Of a stretch of DNA of 64,000 nucleotides, positions 11,225 to 20,700 are shown piece after piece. The stretch comes from Channallabes apus (taxonomy: Eukaryota > Chordata > Actinopteri > Siluriformes > Clariidae), in the NCBI GenBank assembly GCA_030522415.1, contig CM060107.1, positions 9,382,770 through 9,446,769 of the forward strand, written 5' to 3'. The notes under the pieces are model-generated. The model did not search any database, was not told where the DNA came from, and saw only the letters and a list, made by a program, of their open reading frames with translations. Each line of letters starts with the position of its first letter. Within the stretch, counting starts at the first letter, position 1. The translations under genes and the position numbers were made by a program.

Positions 11225-11993
11225 TAGCGCATGTTGTACCACAAGATGCTATGGGATGTAAGCATACTGTATGATGTGCCACATAATACTATGTGACATA
11301 CTGTAAGCTTAGTTTATGGTGTTTCACATGATGCTATTTGATTTAAGCCTAGTGCATGGTGTACTGCATGATACCATGGGATGTAAAGCCAAGATATGGT
11401 GCACTACATGATGCTTCGTATTTGACATAAGCCTAGTACATAATACTTACTGTAAGATGATACCATGTGACGTAGACCTAGCCATATGTTGTACTACCCA
11501 ACATGGTGTAATGTAACCCTGTATGGTGTACTACATGGGACTATTTGACAATGTATGGGCCAGGTGTAGCTCACTGGTTAAGGCATTGGACTACGGTTCG
11601 GAAGATCCCAGGTTCAAACCCCACAACCACCAAGTTGCCACTGTTGGGCCCTTGAGCAAGGCCCTTAACCCTCAACTGCTCAGATGTGTAATGAGATAAA
11701 AAATGTAAGTCGCTCTGGATAAGAGCGTCTGCCAAATGCCTAAATGTATGGTACAGTATATTACATTATACTATGGGGCATAATCTTACTGTATGGTGAA
11801 CCACATGATACTGTTGGATAAAAATCATAGTGTATGTTGTATTACCCAATATTATGTCACATAAATCGAGTGTATGGTGTACCACATATACTATGTGATT
11901 TAAGCCTAGTTTGTCAGTACTACAGAATGATGTATGGAGTACTATATGTTACTATGGGACGTATGTCTAGTGTATGGTGTGCCACATTGTATA
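11225..11993. repeat. Diverged ~42-bp minisatellite, about 15 units, split by a SINE
   Basis: The motif TATGGTGTACCACATGATAC followed by TATGTGATTTAAGCCTAG recurs at about 40-48-base spacing, with recognisable units beginning near 11232, 11270, 11318, 11354, 11395, 11440, 11484, 11520, 11745, 11790, 11830, 11870, 11932 and 11972. A V-SINE (11559-11742) interrupts the array. Several unit junctions contain TACTGTA (11265, 11299, 11448, 11787). Confidence 0.75.
11559..11742 (+). mobile_element. V-SINE-like element, full length
   Basis: tRNA-like head (TAGCTCACTGGTTAAGGC as A box, CCCAGGTTCAAACCCC as B box), then the core TTGCCACTGTTGGGCCCTTG and AAGGCCCTTAACCCTCAACT, then the LINE-shared tail GTCGCTCTGGATAAGAGCGT and CTGCCAAATGCC. 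Flanked by AATGTATGG at 11550-11558 and 11743-11751, although the right copy overlaps the usual AAATGT tail. Matches the fish V-SINE architecture (tRNA head, conserved core, LINE tail). Confidence 0.85.
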
Positions 11994-12395
11994 ATACAAT
12001 TTAATCCCAGTATTAATATTAAACAGAATAGTAATTGCCTCATCAGTCTCAGTATTAGTCAGCACCAATTTAACATATTTGAGATGTTTACCCAGACAGA
12101 GCTGAGAAAAGATGAACAATATACAGTAAATAGCAACAGAAAAGTAAATGTCAAAAGGAAAGAATAAGGTGGGAGAAAATGTTAACACGAGATTTCTCTC
12201 ATCCATATTCAACCCCTCTCCTAAATCCAGGCATAGTATAGATAGCCACATAGCAACATCAATTTTATATAGAAAATTAAAAAAGAAAAGAAAAGTCAGT
12301 CAGCAAAAAAAAGTCCTCTGATGACTCTGCAGTGCTGATGAGCTGAATACACACCGAGCCAGCACTGTGATTGTGCTGACCTGAGAAAGAGAAGT

Positions 12396-12443
<48 letters not shown>

Positions 12444-12679
12444 GGTTGAGAAGTGGTTGTGTTTGTCAGAGAGATGGAGTAAGAGAGTAAAAGACAACTT
12501 GACATATTTGGGCACTCAATCTTACTTCACACTTTCAGACTTCTGCATTTTGAGCCCCTCCTAGAATCACAGCCATATACTGGCGGAGCAAACACCTTTG
12601 AAAACATGCACATTGAAAGGAATCTACATTCTTTCTTTCTCTCTCTTTTTCTCTCACATTCACACACACGCACACACAG
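11994..12679. other. No gene; single-copy-looking DNA
   Basis: AT-rich. Contains the GA microsatellite listed separately and a pyrimidine/CA-rich stretch at 12630-12678. No exon recognised. Confidence 0.5.
12399..12440. repeat. (AG)21 microsatellite
   Basis: Uninterrupted AG dinucleotide run. Confidence 0.95.
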
Positions 12680-12840
12680 TGTTTGGCCTGTCGTGGCTCA
12701 AGTGGTTATGGATCTGGGTTTCTCATTGAAAGGTCTGGGGTTCAAGCCCCAAGACCGCCAATTTGTCTGTATTGAGCCCTTGAGCAAGTACAGTATCTTA
12801 ACCCTATCTGCTCCAGGGGCACTCTATCCTGGATGACCCT
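12680..12840 (+). mobile_element. V-SINE-like element, first of a tandem pair
   Basis: Head with GTGGCTCAAGTGGTTATGG (A-box-like) and GGGGTTCAAGCCCC (B-box-like), then TGAGCCCTTGAGCAAG and CTTAACCCTATCTGCTCCAG. Relative to the neighbouring copy, the word after GAGCAAG is replaced by TACAGTA (12789-12795), consistent with an excision scar on a mutated TA site. Confidence 0.7.
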
Positions 12841-12861
12841 GTGCACTGAGACCATATTCAT

Positions 12862-13090
12862 ATGGCTCAGTGCATTAAGGCTCTGCATTACTGATTGGAA
12901 AGTTGGTGGTATGAGCTCCAGTTCTGCCAGAGTGCTGTTGTTGGGCCCTTGAGCAAGGCTCTTAACCCTGTCTGCTCCAGGGACAGTGTATAATAGTTGA
13001 CACTGTGCTCTGACCCCAGCCTATAAATAAAGAAGATCACTGGGCAGTTTTGTACAGTATATGTGATGAATAAAGGATGAACTTAACTTA
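12862..13090 (+). mobile_element. V-SINE-like element, second of a tandem pair
   Basis: GGCTCAGTGCATTAAGGCTC head, CTGTTGTTGGGCCCTTGAGC core, CTTAACCCTGTCTGCTCCAG, then a tail with CTGACCCCAGC and GATGAATAAAGG. The tail carries TGTACAGTATATG (scar at 13053-13059) where related copies would read TGTATATG. Confidence 0.7.
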
Positions 13091-14124
13091 CTTAAAAGCC
13101 AGCACTTTTTACATACTTAAAACTTTTCATTTTAATCATAAGGTAGTATCAGAAATGCATTAATTATGATGGAAGGATGATTTTTAAAAAGCTGTTAATA
13201 TTGAAGTGATTTGATTTTAAAAGATTTATTAACAGAAAAAAAATTCATGTATGAATGTAAGAATGTAAGAAGAGTGAAGGGAGCAATACTTTATGTAGCT
13301 AATGCGTTTTATATTACATTTAAATGGCTCTCGCATTTGGAGCGGCTAAACATAAAGTCACCACGGACCATGAAAATCAATCAGGGGGCATTTGGAACAC
13401 AGCGATAATCCCTGAGCATTTACTCCGGACAATTACCCCACACCCATCGAGACGCTGAGGCTGATCTGCTTTGCTGTTAAACGCTTCAGTCTGACCGACT
13501 GGGATAGCAAAATTGCTGATGAGAAATCACAGCGGGTTTAAAACCAAATGTAAGATTATTTAGTGAAAACATACACATAAGTCTAAGACAAATACTGTAC
13601 AAAGTCTTCTTTTTTTTTTTTAGAAAACAGTACATGCAAAATTGAAGCACTCCATTGTGTACAATAGTCAAATACTGTTTCCACACAAGTCAATATACTG
13701 CATACGAAGACGTTTCTGTGCTGCATTAATAAGCAATCACAGTCTTCATGTTTTCTCATTACAAATCACTCCCATGCCTGTGATTGGACAGTCAGTATGT
13801 TTAAAAGACGTTACGTAGCCTGACTAACCGTGTTATTCTGGTTAAAACTGGATTAAAACGTGTAAACATGCCCACCCAACTGAAATCACTAAGTACTAAA
13901 TCGTCAAATTTGCTCATTCGGGAGGTAAGCTACCCCTGTGCCCTATATCTCATTCGGACACATGACTCGGGCTTAGGAGCCCTGCACATGCTCCACAGTT
14001 CCAGGATTTGACCGGATGTCAAGCAAAAGAATTAAAAATAGATGGAAGTACTGTAGTCGCCAACAATACTGCAGTGTTGTCTGCCTTAAGATAACACTAT
14101 AATTATGATGAATAGCATGTATAT
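13091..14124. other. No gene; possible conserved block near 13300-13480
   Basis: The stretch 13310-13480 is less AT-rich than its surroundings, has no repeat signature and reads like slowly evolving noncoding DNA, which only an alignment could show. The rest is AT-rich. TACTGTA at 13593 and 14049. Confidence 0.35.
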
Positions 14125-14372
14125 CACTCACTTACTCATCCCTTAAACAGCTTTATCCTGTATAGAGGGTCATAGGGGCTGGAGCCCATCCCATTCACAC
14201 ACACATTCAGGCAATTTGGGAATGGCAATTAGTGTAATCTGCATGTCTTTGGACTGTGGGAGGAACCCAGAGGAAACAAACCAAGCAGAAGTGAAAACAT
14301 GCAAAGCCCATGCACACCGACCCGTGGTGGGAATTGAACCCTCGACCCTGGAGGTGCCATCAGCATTCATCT
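14125..14372 (-). mobile_element. SINE family 1, diverged
   Basis: Read on plus: AGCTTTATCCTGTATAGAGG, GGAGCCCATCCCA, then GGCAATTTGGGAATGGCAAT, CATGTCTTTGGACTGTGGGA, GAAAACATGCAAAGCCCATG, TTGAACCC and CTGGAGGTGC. About 100 bases of the body are missing, and the head lacks the TAGTGGTTAGC block. Confidence 0.75.
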
Positions 14373-15206
14373 CATTTGTATAAAAAGTAAAGTGTATAGC
14401 ACTTTAAGGATGTCCAAGCCTGACAAGCTGCGCACTATTAGTTAACTTCTTTCTCAAGTATTTGGTCTCTGAGGTAGTAGGACCAAGAAAAGGTCCAATA
14501 CTAGCAAGCTGAAAGGGAGCATATTGCCACCTATCGTTGCAGAGTCAGACATACTGTAATTCAGCTGATAAATCGGTTCCCCTGCCGTGTGTGCGTAATG
14601 GGACAAGGACACTAGTCGAATTCAATGGCCCAGTTTAGCAATAACCATAGATCAATTTCACTGTGCTTGTAAATGTACTGAATGATTTCATGTCAGTGTA
14701 GCACAATTGCAACGAGTGATAAAAATGAAATGAAACAACATATTGCCACCAAGGTAAGGGTGATACTGGGAAGCTTTTGCTCTTCAGTGGGACACATCAT
14801 CTGCATCCAACATGTGTAAAGCAGTATCATCCGTGTTTTGTATTTTTTGTTGGATCTGTGGTGCGACTGCTTTTCTATCTACTCCATGTGTGCAATGTAT
14901 ACAGTATACTGTATGTTAGAGTATGGGAAAACCTGTTGGATTTTGCTTCACATTTTTGTCTAAACTAGCTGCAGAGATCACATGACAACAGCAGCCTAAA
15001 ATGTATTAAATGTATTATGGAAAGAAAATGTACGTGAACATTTTGGAATTTCATGGTTTTCTACCTTTTTTTGTCACAAAATGTGATCTGATCTTCAGCT
15101 AAGCCAAGAGTCCTGGCAAATACTGCAGAATGTGCCTAAAATAACAACACATACAAAAAAAATATCTTTCATGTCTTTGAGAACAATCATAAAAACCTCA
15201 TAATGC
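14373..15206. other. No recognised feature
   Basis: AT-rich DNA. A tandem TACAGTA-TACTGTA lies at 14900-14913, plus single scars at 14552 and 15515 outside. Confidence 0.5.
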
Positions 15207-15214
15207 TAGTGGAA

Positions 15215-15390
15215 CCCAGTGTTCAGTGGCTAAGGCATTGGACTACGATTCGGAAGATCCCAGGTTCAAACCCCACAACCACCAAGTTGCCACTGTTGGG
15301 CCCTTGAGCAAGGCCCTTAACCCTCAACTGCTCAGATGTATAATGAGATAAAAATGTAAGTCGCTCTGGATAAGAGCATCTGCCTAAATG
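15215..15390 (+). mobile_element. V-SINE-like element
   Basis: Near-identical to 11559-11742 through GGCATTGGACTACGATTCGG, CCCAGGTTCAAACCCC, the core and the tail GTCGCTCTGGATAAGAGC. Flanking TAGTGGAA at 15207-15214 and 15391-15398 is a probable duplication. The extreme 5' head is altered (AACCCAGTGTTCAGTGG). Confidence 0.85.
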
Positions 15391-15699
15391 TAGTGGAAAA
15401 ATTATGTGAATCCCAGAGTTAATTGCCTAAAAATAATGTAATTAATAAATAACAATCACGACCACTGAAATTTTTATACTGGATTTTTTTTGTGTTTTTT
15501 CAATGCCCTTAACTTACAGTAGATGATGATGATCAGATCACATTTAATGCAGAAAACCATGAAATTCCAAAAGGTTCACTCACTCTTTTTAGCCACTGTA
15601 TGTCCGTAGGCTCTGATTAAAAGTCAGTGTCAAGGTTTCCATGGCCATGATTATTATTTACAGCATATAATTTCTTTATTAAATATCAAATTCACATTC

Positions 15700-15985
15700 C
15701 AGCCATCTGTCCATCCATCCAGCCATCTGTGCATTTTCTGCATGGCTTATCCTGGGTTGGGTCACAGGTGGCCTGGAGCTTATCCCAGGAAGCTTAGGGC
15801 ACAAGGCTCCCATCATAAGGCCCAAAAACACACACTCAGACACTAAGGTCAAATTATGAAATCAGCCTACAGTACAAGGCCTGCTTTAGAAAGTAGAAAA
15901 CCTGAAAGACACTAGTCAGGGGAAAAACATGTTAACTCCATGCAAGCAGACTGGAAATGAGATTTGAACCCCTAACCCTTATTAA
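15700..15985 (-). mobile_element. SINE family 1, old copy
   Basis: Starts with CATCCATCCAGCC tail units, then GGCTTATCCTGGGTTGGGTC, GGCCTGGAGCTTATCCCAGG, AGCTTAGGGCACAAGG, and ends near TTTGAACCCCTAACC. Highly diverged but collinear with the full-length copies. Confidence 0.6.
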
Positions 15986-17163
15986 TTAACCACTTAACCC
16001 ATTCTTTTCCACTTGAGGTACACTAAAATGCTGTTTACTGAGATACATTTAAAAGGGAGACAAATATCAGTTCTGGGAAGTCTGGAGGTTTTATAACTAG
16101 CCATTTGCCCACAAAAAGGGTTTTCGCAGGCCGCTACACATACAGTATGGAGAACCCCACACTCACACATCCACACCAGTGATGTGATCTTTTCCATTAA
16201 CACACCCAGAAACCAATCTGTTAGTTTAATATGCCAGACATGTACTGCTGCAGCCAACAACAGAGTCTTTCATATAACACCAACACTACATTTGTTTGAC
16301 TTCCATTGCTCTCATCCTCATTCAGACCGCCATCGATCCAGGGTTTGGAGGCAAGCCAGCTCCATCCTGGCATCCCTGAGTACTGTGCTGTTTAGCTGAT
16401 TCAACTAATGCAGAGCAGATCGAATGTGTTGGAGCAGTTAAAAATTGACCATATGCAATAATCATATTTGTTCTCACCAATCTTACAAATAGCCTTTTTA
16501 ATCATTTTGGACCATACATTAAAATGCACTTTTGTAAAAAGTATAATTGGCAAAAACATCAGAATTTGTTGTTAATTCCAGGTTTCTACATCTCTGTGTA
16601 TGATGTCTAGAAAATCCTATATGCATTTACTTTCATTTATTATTTCTTTTCACATTGGCTGCTATTCGTCATGCATTATTGTTCATCAGTTGCTATTGTT
16701 CCATTTAGAGTTAGTGCACAATGCTGCTCACTGGAACCAAGAAGAGAGATTATATTACACCAGCACTTTTATTGATTCATGGCCTCCGAGTTCATTTTAG
16801 GGTTTTAGTTTAGAGCACTTTTTTATTGCTTCTCATACCGCAGCTCTGTTGAAGTCTTGTTTCTGATTAATCAAAAAATGTTAATTAATTTTCTACAACA
16901 TTAGCTCTGAGGCCACAGGCCAAATGTGCTCTTTAAAACATATTATTATTACTATATAAATACCTGCTGATGTGTATGGTGTAAACACAAGTTTTCTGTC
17001 AGGAGACATTTCTTTAACATTTACAGTATAGGATTCGTTTTCAGCTTCAGTAGCAGACGGTAAACTCTTCAGGAGAGAAGAGAATACATTACAGCACAGT
17101 TCGTTCCATATCTGAGCTTTTTAGGCTTGAACTGAAAATTTCCAATCACCTTAACTGGGTATT
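15986..17163. other. No recognised feature
   Basis: AT-rich DNA. The segment 16580-16800 is free of simple repeats. The frames at 15994-16260 (minus) and 16600-16800 (plus) have no domain. Scars at 16141 and 17022. Confidence 0.45.
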
Positions 17164-17292
17164 TGTTTGTTTAGTCATTAAGTCATGTCCGACTATTCGA
17201 GACCCCATGGCGCATAGTATGCCAGGCCTTCCTAGATGCTGTCCGTGGGGTTTTATTGGCAAGAAATCTGGAGTGGGTTGCCATTTTACTCA
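17164..17292 (-). mobile_element. BovB/RTE-like LINE 3' tail
   Basis: On the minus strand: GGCAACCCACTCCAGATTTC, CTTGCC, then GCCATGGGGTCTCGAATAGT, CGGACATGACTTAATGACTA, AACAAACAAA. This order (CACTCCAG...CTTGCC...CATGGGGTC...AGTCGGACA-GACT-A--GACTAAACAA) is the recognisable 3' end of BovB-type LINEs and of SINEs that use them. Only about 130 bases remain. Confidence 0.6.
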
Positions 17293-17455
17293 AATGTAAA
17301 TTTGAAAGGTCCACTTACCAAATTTCTATTCAGTCCGAGGTTCGGAAAAATTACCGTCCAATTTCAAATAGAGAACTACAAAAAAAAGTAAAACCCAAAA
17401 TTTTCGAACAATACCCAAATATGACATAATAGTCCTTTTAGTATGAAAGGTTACA

Positions 17456-17788
17456 TCATCTTTGTGCCACCAGTTGTTTGAACTTGGGCATAAAAGGTGT
17501 GAGGACCAGGTGGAGGCACTGATGTAAATGTTCATTGGTGATGGAGCTGCGATATGTGTTTTTCACCGTGCTCATAGTTGAAACGGCAGATTCATAGCAG
17601 TACGTTGAGGAAAACATTGTGAGAATATGAAGGGCCATTTTCTGCAGGACAGGAACACCTGCTGCAGTAACCATCTTTGTCCAGAAGGTGAGAACGTGAC
17701 CACTTTTGATTGCTAGATTAAGCACATTGGTTTTCTGCTTCCCACGGGGAGAAGGTGCACGTAAAAAAATGCATATTTTTCTGTCCAC
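17456..17788 (-). pseudogene. hAT transposase C-terminal fragment
   Basis: The 110-codon minus frame contains LTMFSSTYCYESAVSTMSTV, then KNTYRSSITNEHLHQC and LTPFMPKFKQL. This is the hAT dimerisation region as found in ZBED5-like transposases (F-STY-CE--FS-MN--K-KYRS-LT-EHL). The N-terminal BED finger, the DDE catalytic part and the upstream frame are absent, so it is a dead 3' fragment. It is not the missing C-terminus of the 34260-37474 element, which is 17 kb away and bounded by its own ends. Confidence 0.7.
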
Positions 17789-17894
17789 TCACTCTTAAAT
17801 TCGCTGTTTTCAAAATCAACTTATATCAATGGCCAGCTTTGAGCAGACCATTAGGATATTAAGGACATATTATAATAAACAGAATGAGTAGCTC

Positions 17895-18165
17895 ACCTCT
17901 TATATCTTCCACGAGTCGTTCGTTCTTTTGCATCTACTACACCGCATAGCACCTATGGGAGTCACGTGACAAAAGACCGAACAACTCGGGACTTGACGAT
18001 TCATTGAGAACCGTTCAATACATAGCCTACGGAGGTTTTGCGATGATTTGCGCATGCGCGCCCAGTAGAAAATGATCAAATCACTCTCGGAGACGACTTG
18101 TTCTTCTGAGTCACGTTAAAGATTCGTTCAAAAAGAATGAATCGTTCATCAACGACCCATCACTA
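17895..18165. mobile_element. hAT-like terminal fragment ending CCCATCACTA
   Basis: Rich in GAATCGTTC/GAACGAATC words (GAGTCGTTCGTTC near 17920, GATTCGTTCA at 18121, GAATCGTTCATC at 18139) and ends ACGACCCATCACTA. That matches the ends of fish non-autonomous elements beginning TAGTGATGGGTCGTTC. The opposite terminus was not found. A T26 run follows. Confidence 0.45.
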
Positions 18166-18199
18166 AACATTTTTTTTTTTTTTTTTTTTTTTTTTTGTT

Positions 18200-18297
18200 A
18201 AATTTCTTTAATTTTTGTGAAGCTGCTTTGAGACAATGACCATTGTTAAAAGCGCTATATAAATAAAATTGAATTGAATTGAATTGAATTGAATTAA
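18200..18297 (+). mobile_element. L2-type LINE 3' tail
   Basis: GTGAAGCTGCTTTGAGACAA, TTGTTAAAAGCGCTATATAA, ATAAAATTG and (AATTG)n. This is the same 3' end as the LINE at 30368-31915 and, inverted, at 24945-25020. Confidence 0.75.
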
Positions 18298-18454
18298 ACG
18301 ACTCAAAGATATCGCGCGGAAACACAGTTGCGCACTTCATTGAGAACTAATTTGGATTATGATTAAATTAGCATGTTTGTTTTGGCGTCAGTCCAGATTT
18401 AACCGTATTTGGGTCCGGATGCGGACCGGAGTCCGCCTATTGAGTACCCCGGAC

Positions 18455-18645
18455 TTACAGGCTATTTGAAAATGCCAATTAGCCTAATCTGTGTGTCTTT
18501 GAATGGTGGAAACCAGAGACCCCGACGGGAAACCCACCTAGAATGGGGAGAACATGCAATCTTCATGCATAGAATTAAACCCAGGTAATGGAGGTGCAAG
18601 GTGACAGTGCTAAACACTAAGCCACTGTGCCGTCAACTGAGTATT
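18455..18645 (-). mobile_element. SINE family 1, 3'-truncated old copy
   Basis: On plus: AATGCCAATTAGCCTAATCT, GGGAGAACATGCAATCTTCA, GGAGGTGCAAGGTGACAGTG, CTAAACACTAAGCCAC. The (ATTC)n end and the first half of the body are missing. Confidence 0.7.
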
Positions 18646-18861
18646 ACATCCCACCCAAAAATAAATAAGTAAATAAATAAATAAATAAAGAGGGAATGAC
18701 TCTTTGCAACTGCTATAATGTACTGTAAGTATTCCATCCATCTATCCAGCTAGGTACATCTGTAGTCCAACTAGGGACTGTGAAGGCCAATAGTGACCAT
18801 TGTATTTTATTACCATTTGTACGACTGTGGTAGGACAACGAATCAACATTCATGCATGCGC

Positions 18862-19045
18862 ACTAAGTGCTATTTGGGATCGCCAATTAGGCTAATCTGC
18901 ATGTTTGTTTGAGGAACCAGCGTACCCAGAGGAAACCCACCAAGCACTGGGAGAACATGCAAACTCCATGGAAACATACCCCGAAGCTGAAATCGACCCT
19001 GGACCCCGGAGATGCATGGCGACAGTGCTAAACACAAAGAAACCA
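18862..19045 (-). mobile_element. SINE family 1, 3'-truncated old copy
   Basis: On plus: GGGATCGCCAATTAGGCTAA, GGAAACCCACCAAGCACTGG, GAGAACATGCAAACTCCATG, GCGACAGTGCTAAACAC. Same truncation class as the copy at 18455, about 400 bases upstream and in the same direction; the pair may reflect a local duplication or two insertions. Confidence 0.75.
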
Positions 19046-19794
19046 TGCCGTCATTGTAAGTATTAACAGAAATACCTGTAAACATGTTTTACAGAGATTA
19101 ATAAACAGCTATAAACAAACAGACAAAAAGCATGACATGTCACTCTTGAGTAGATCAACTTTGTAATCATTGGCAAATTGTTGTGTCAGTAGAGAAATTA
19201 AACATTTGATGATGTGATATGATAATAACAGTAATCCCAGATTTGTGACCGACCACATCAGCCCCTGCGTTATTAATTATTTCCTTATGGCTGTATGAAT
19301 CATTTTGATATTTATATTTAGTCTTTACATGCACATATTTTAAATTAAGTCTAAGTCACTGGATTTAATCAATTTGGCTGTGTTTACATTCCCAGCCTGA
19401 AGTGACACAGATCTGATTTTTTTTGTAGGGCTGACTCAATGTTGTCTGATTTTTATTTTTAATTTTTTCGGATCAGAACAGAGTCAATTTGCTGTGTGGT
19501 TCTAGATTGGATATTTATATGTTATGTGGTCATGTGCCTCAAATGAAAACAGGAAGATCATATTTTATGCTGCCTTTTTGTCCCTGAGCATGTACTGTAT
19601 GGGGCATTAATACCATCACTTATAGCAATAGTTGCTAAAACTGCTAAAGTGAGCCAGGCTTTCTTAATTCTTCTCAATCTCAAAAATTCAGCTGACTTAC
19701 TGTTTGCACACAAAATGGCTTCTGCCAGTGCGTTGCCAGGTACATGGCTCACGTAACCACATTGTTCACAGTTAACGTGAGCTACACAGCTAAC
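19046..19794. other. No recognised feature
   Basis: AT-rich single-copy-looking DNA with one TACTGTA at 19593. Confidence 0.5.
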
Positions 19795-19796
19795 TA

Positions 19797-20625
19797 CACT
19801 ATATGGACAAAATTATTTGGCCAAACCTGTTAATTATTGAATTCGGGTGTTTCAATCAAGCTCTTTATCTCCAGTAAATTGCAATCTTAATGCTTCAGCA
19901 TACCAAGACATCTTGGACAATGCTATGCTTCCAACTTTGTGGCAACAATTAACAAGGGGAAGGCCACTTTTTCTATTCCAACATGACTGCTTGACCTCAT
20001 AAATGCTCTACAGAATCAGAATCAGAATCAGAATCAGAAAGAGTTTTATTGCCAAGTACGCTTGCACGTACAAGGAATTTGTTTTAGTGACGGAGCTTCC
20101 AGAACAAAAAATACAAATGACAAGACAAAAACAGCATGACGCAAAAAAAAAAAAAAAAAGAGAATTTTTTTTTTTAAATGGTTGACATCAAATGGAGTAC
20201 GATGTGAGATACTTTTAAATAAGTTACATCAATATCTGAAGTCTGTGGTATAATACAGTATATTGCACAGTGGTGTTGTACACAATATTGCACATATATT
20301 TATTGACCGTTTGAATGATGTTTATCTGTTAAGGAGGTAGATTGCCTGGGGGAAAAAACTGTTCTTATGCCTGACTGTCCTGGTGTTCGGTGCTCTGTAG
20401 CGTCGACCCGATGGCAAAAGTTCAAAAAGAAAGTGGCTTGGGTGTGAGGGGTCCAAAGTGATATGAATGGGCATGGATTCCCTCAGAAACACTCTTATGG
20501 ACAGATTTCCTAAAAGAGCCAAAGCTGTTATAGCTCCAAAAAGGGGGACCAGCTCCATATTGAAATATATGTATTTGGATATAATGCCATTGCAGGTTCA
20601 GCAAAATACTTATTTCCATATAGTG
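19797..20625. mobile_element. Non-autonomous Tc1-like element carrying a LINE end
   Basis: Terminal inverted repeats CACTATATGGA (19797-19807) and TCCATATAGTG (20615-20625) are flanked by TA on each side (19795-19796, 20626-20627). The left arm (GGTGTTTCAATCAAGC..., CAGCATACCAAGACAT, CCAACTTTGTGGCAACA) and the right arm (GGGGACCAGCTCCATATTGA) match a fish element known by its CTATATGG ends. The middle is occupied by the LINE fragment 20011-20455. A related left arm is at 39677. Confidence 0.65.
20011..20455 (-). mobile_element. LINE 3' fragment with (AGAATC)n end
   Basis: The minus frame near 20322-20453 reads DPSHPSHFLFELLPSGRRYR and then KNSFFPQAIYLLN, the C-terminal signature HPSH-LF-LLPSGRRYR...NSFFPQAI-LLN of fish non-LTR reverse transcriptases. 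The 3' end on plus is (AGAATC)n at 20011-20038, followed by AGAGTTTTATTGCCAAGTAC, typical of this LINE's end. 5'-truncated. It split the host element at 19797-20625. Confidence 0.75.
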
Positions 20626-20700
20626 TAGCTTCTAAGACAAGTCTGAATCTCAAATCCCTTTTTAATCCACAAAAAGGGCAGTACTTGGAACAAGGAATTA

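Noticed and set aside
11225..11993. CRISPR-like array
   Set aside because: Units are diverged, lack unique spacers between identical repeats, and the genome is vertebrate.
12399..12515. Leucine/serine-rich small proteins on minus strand
   Set aside because: They translate the AG microsatellite.
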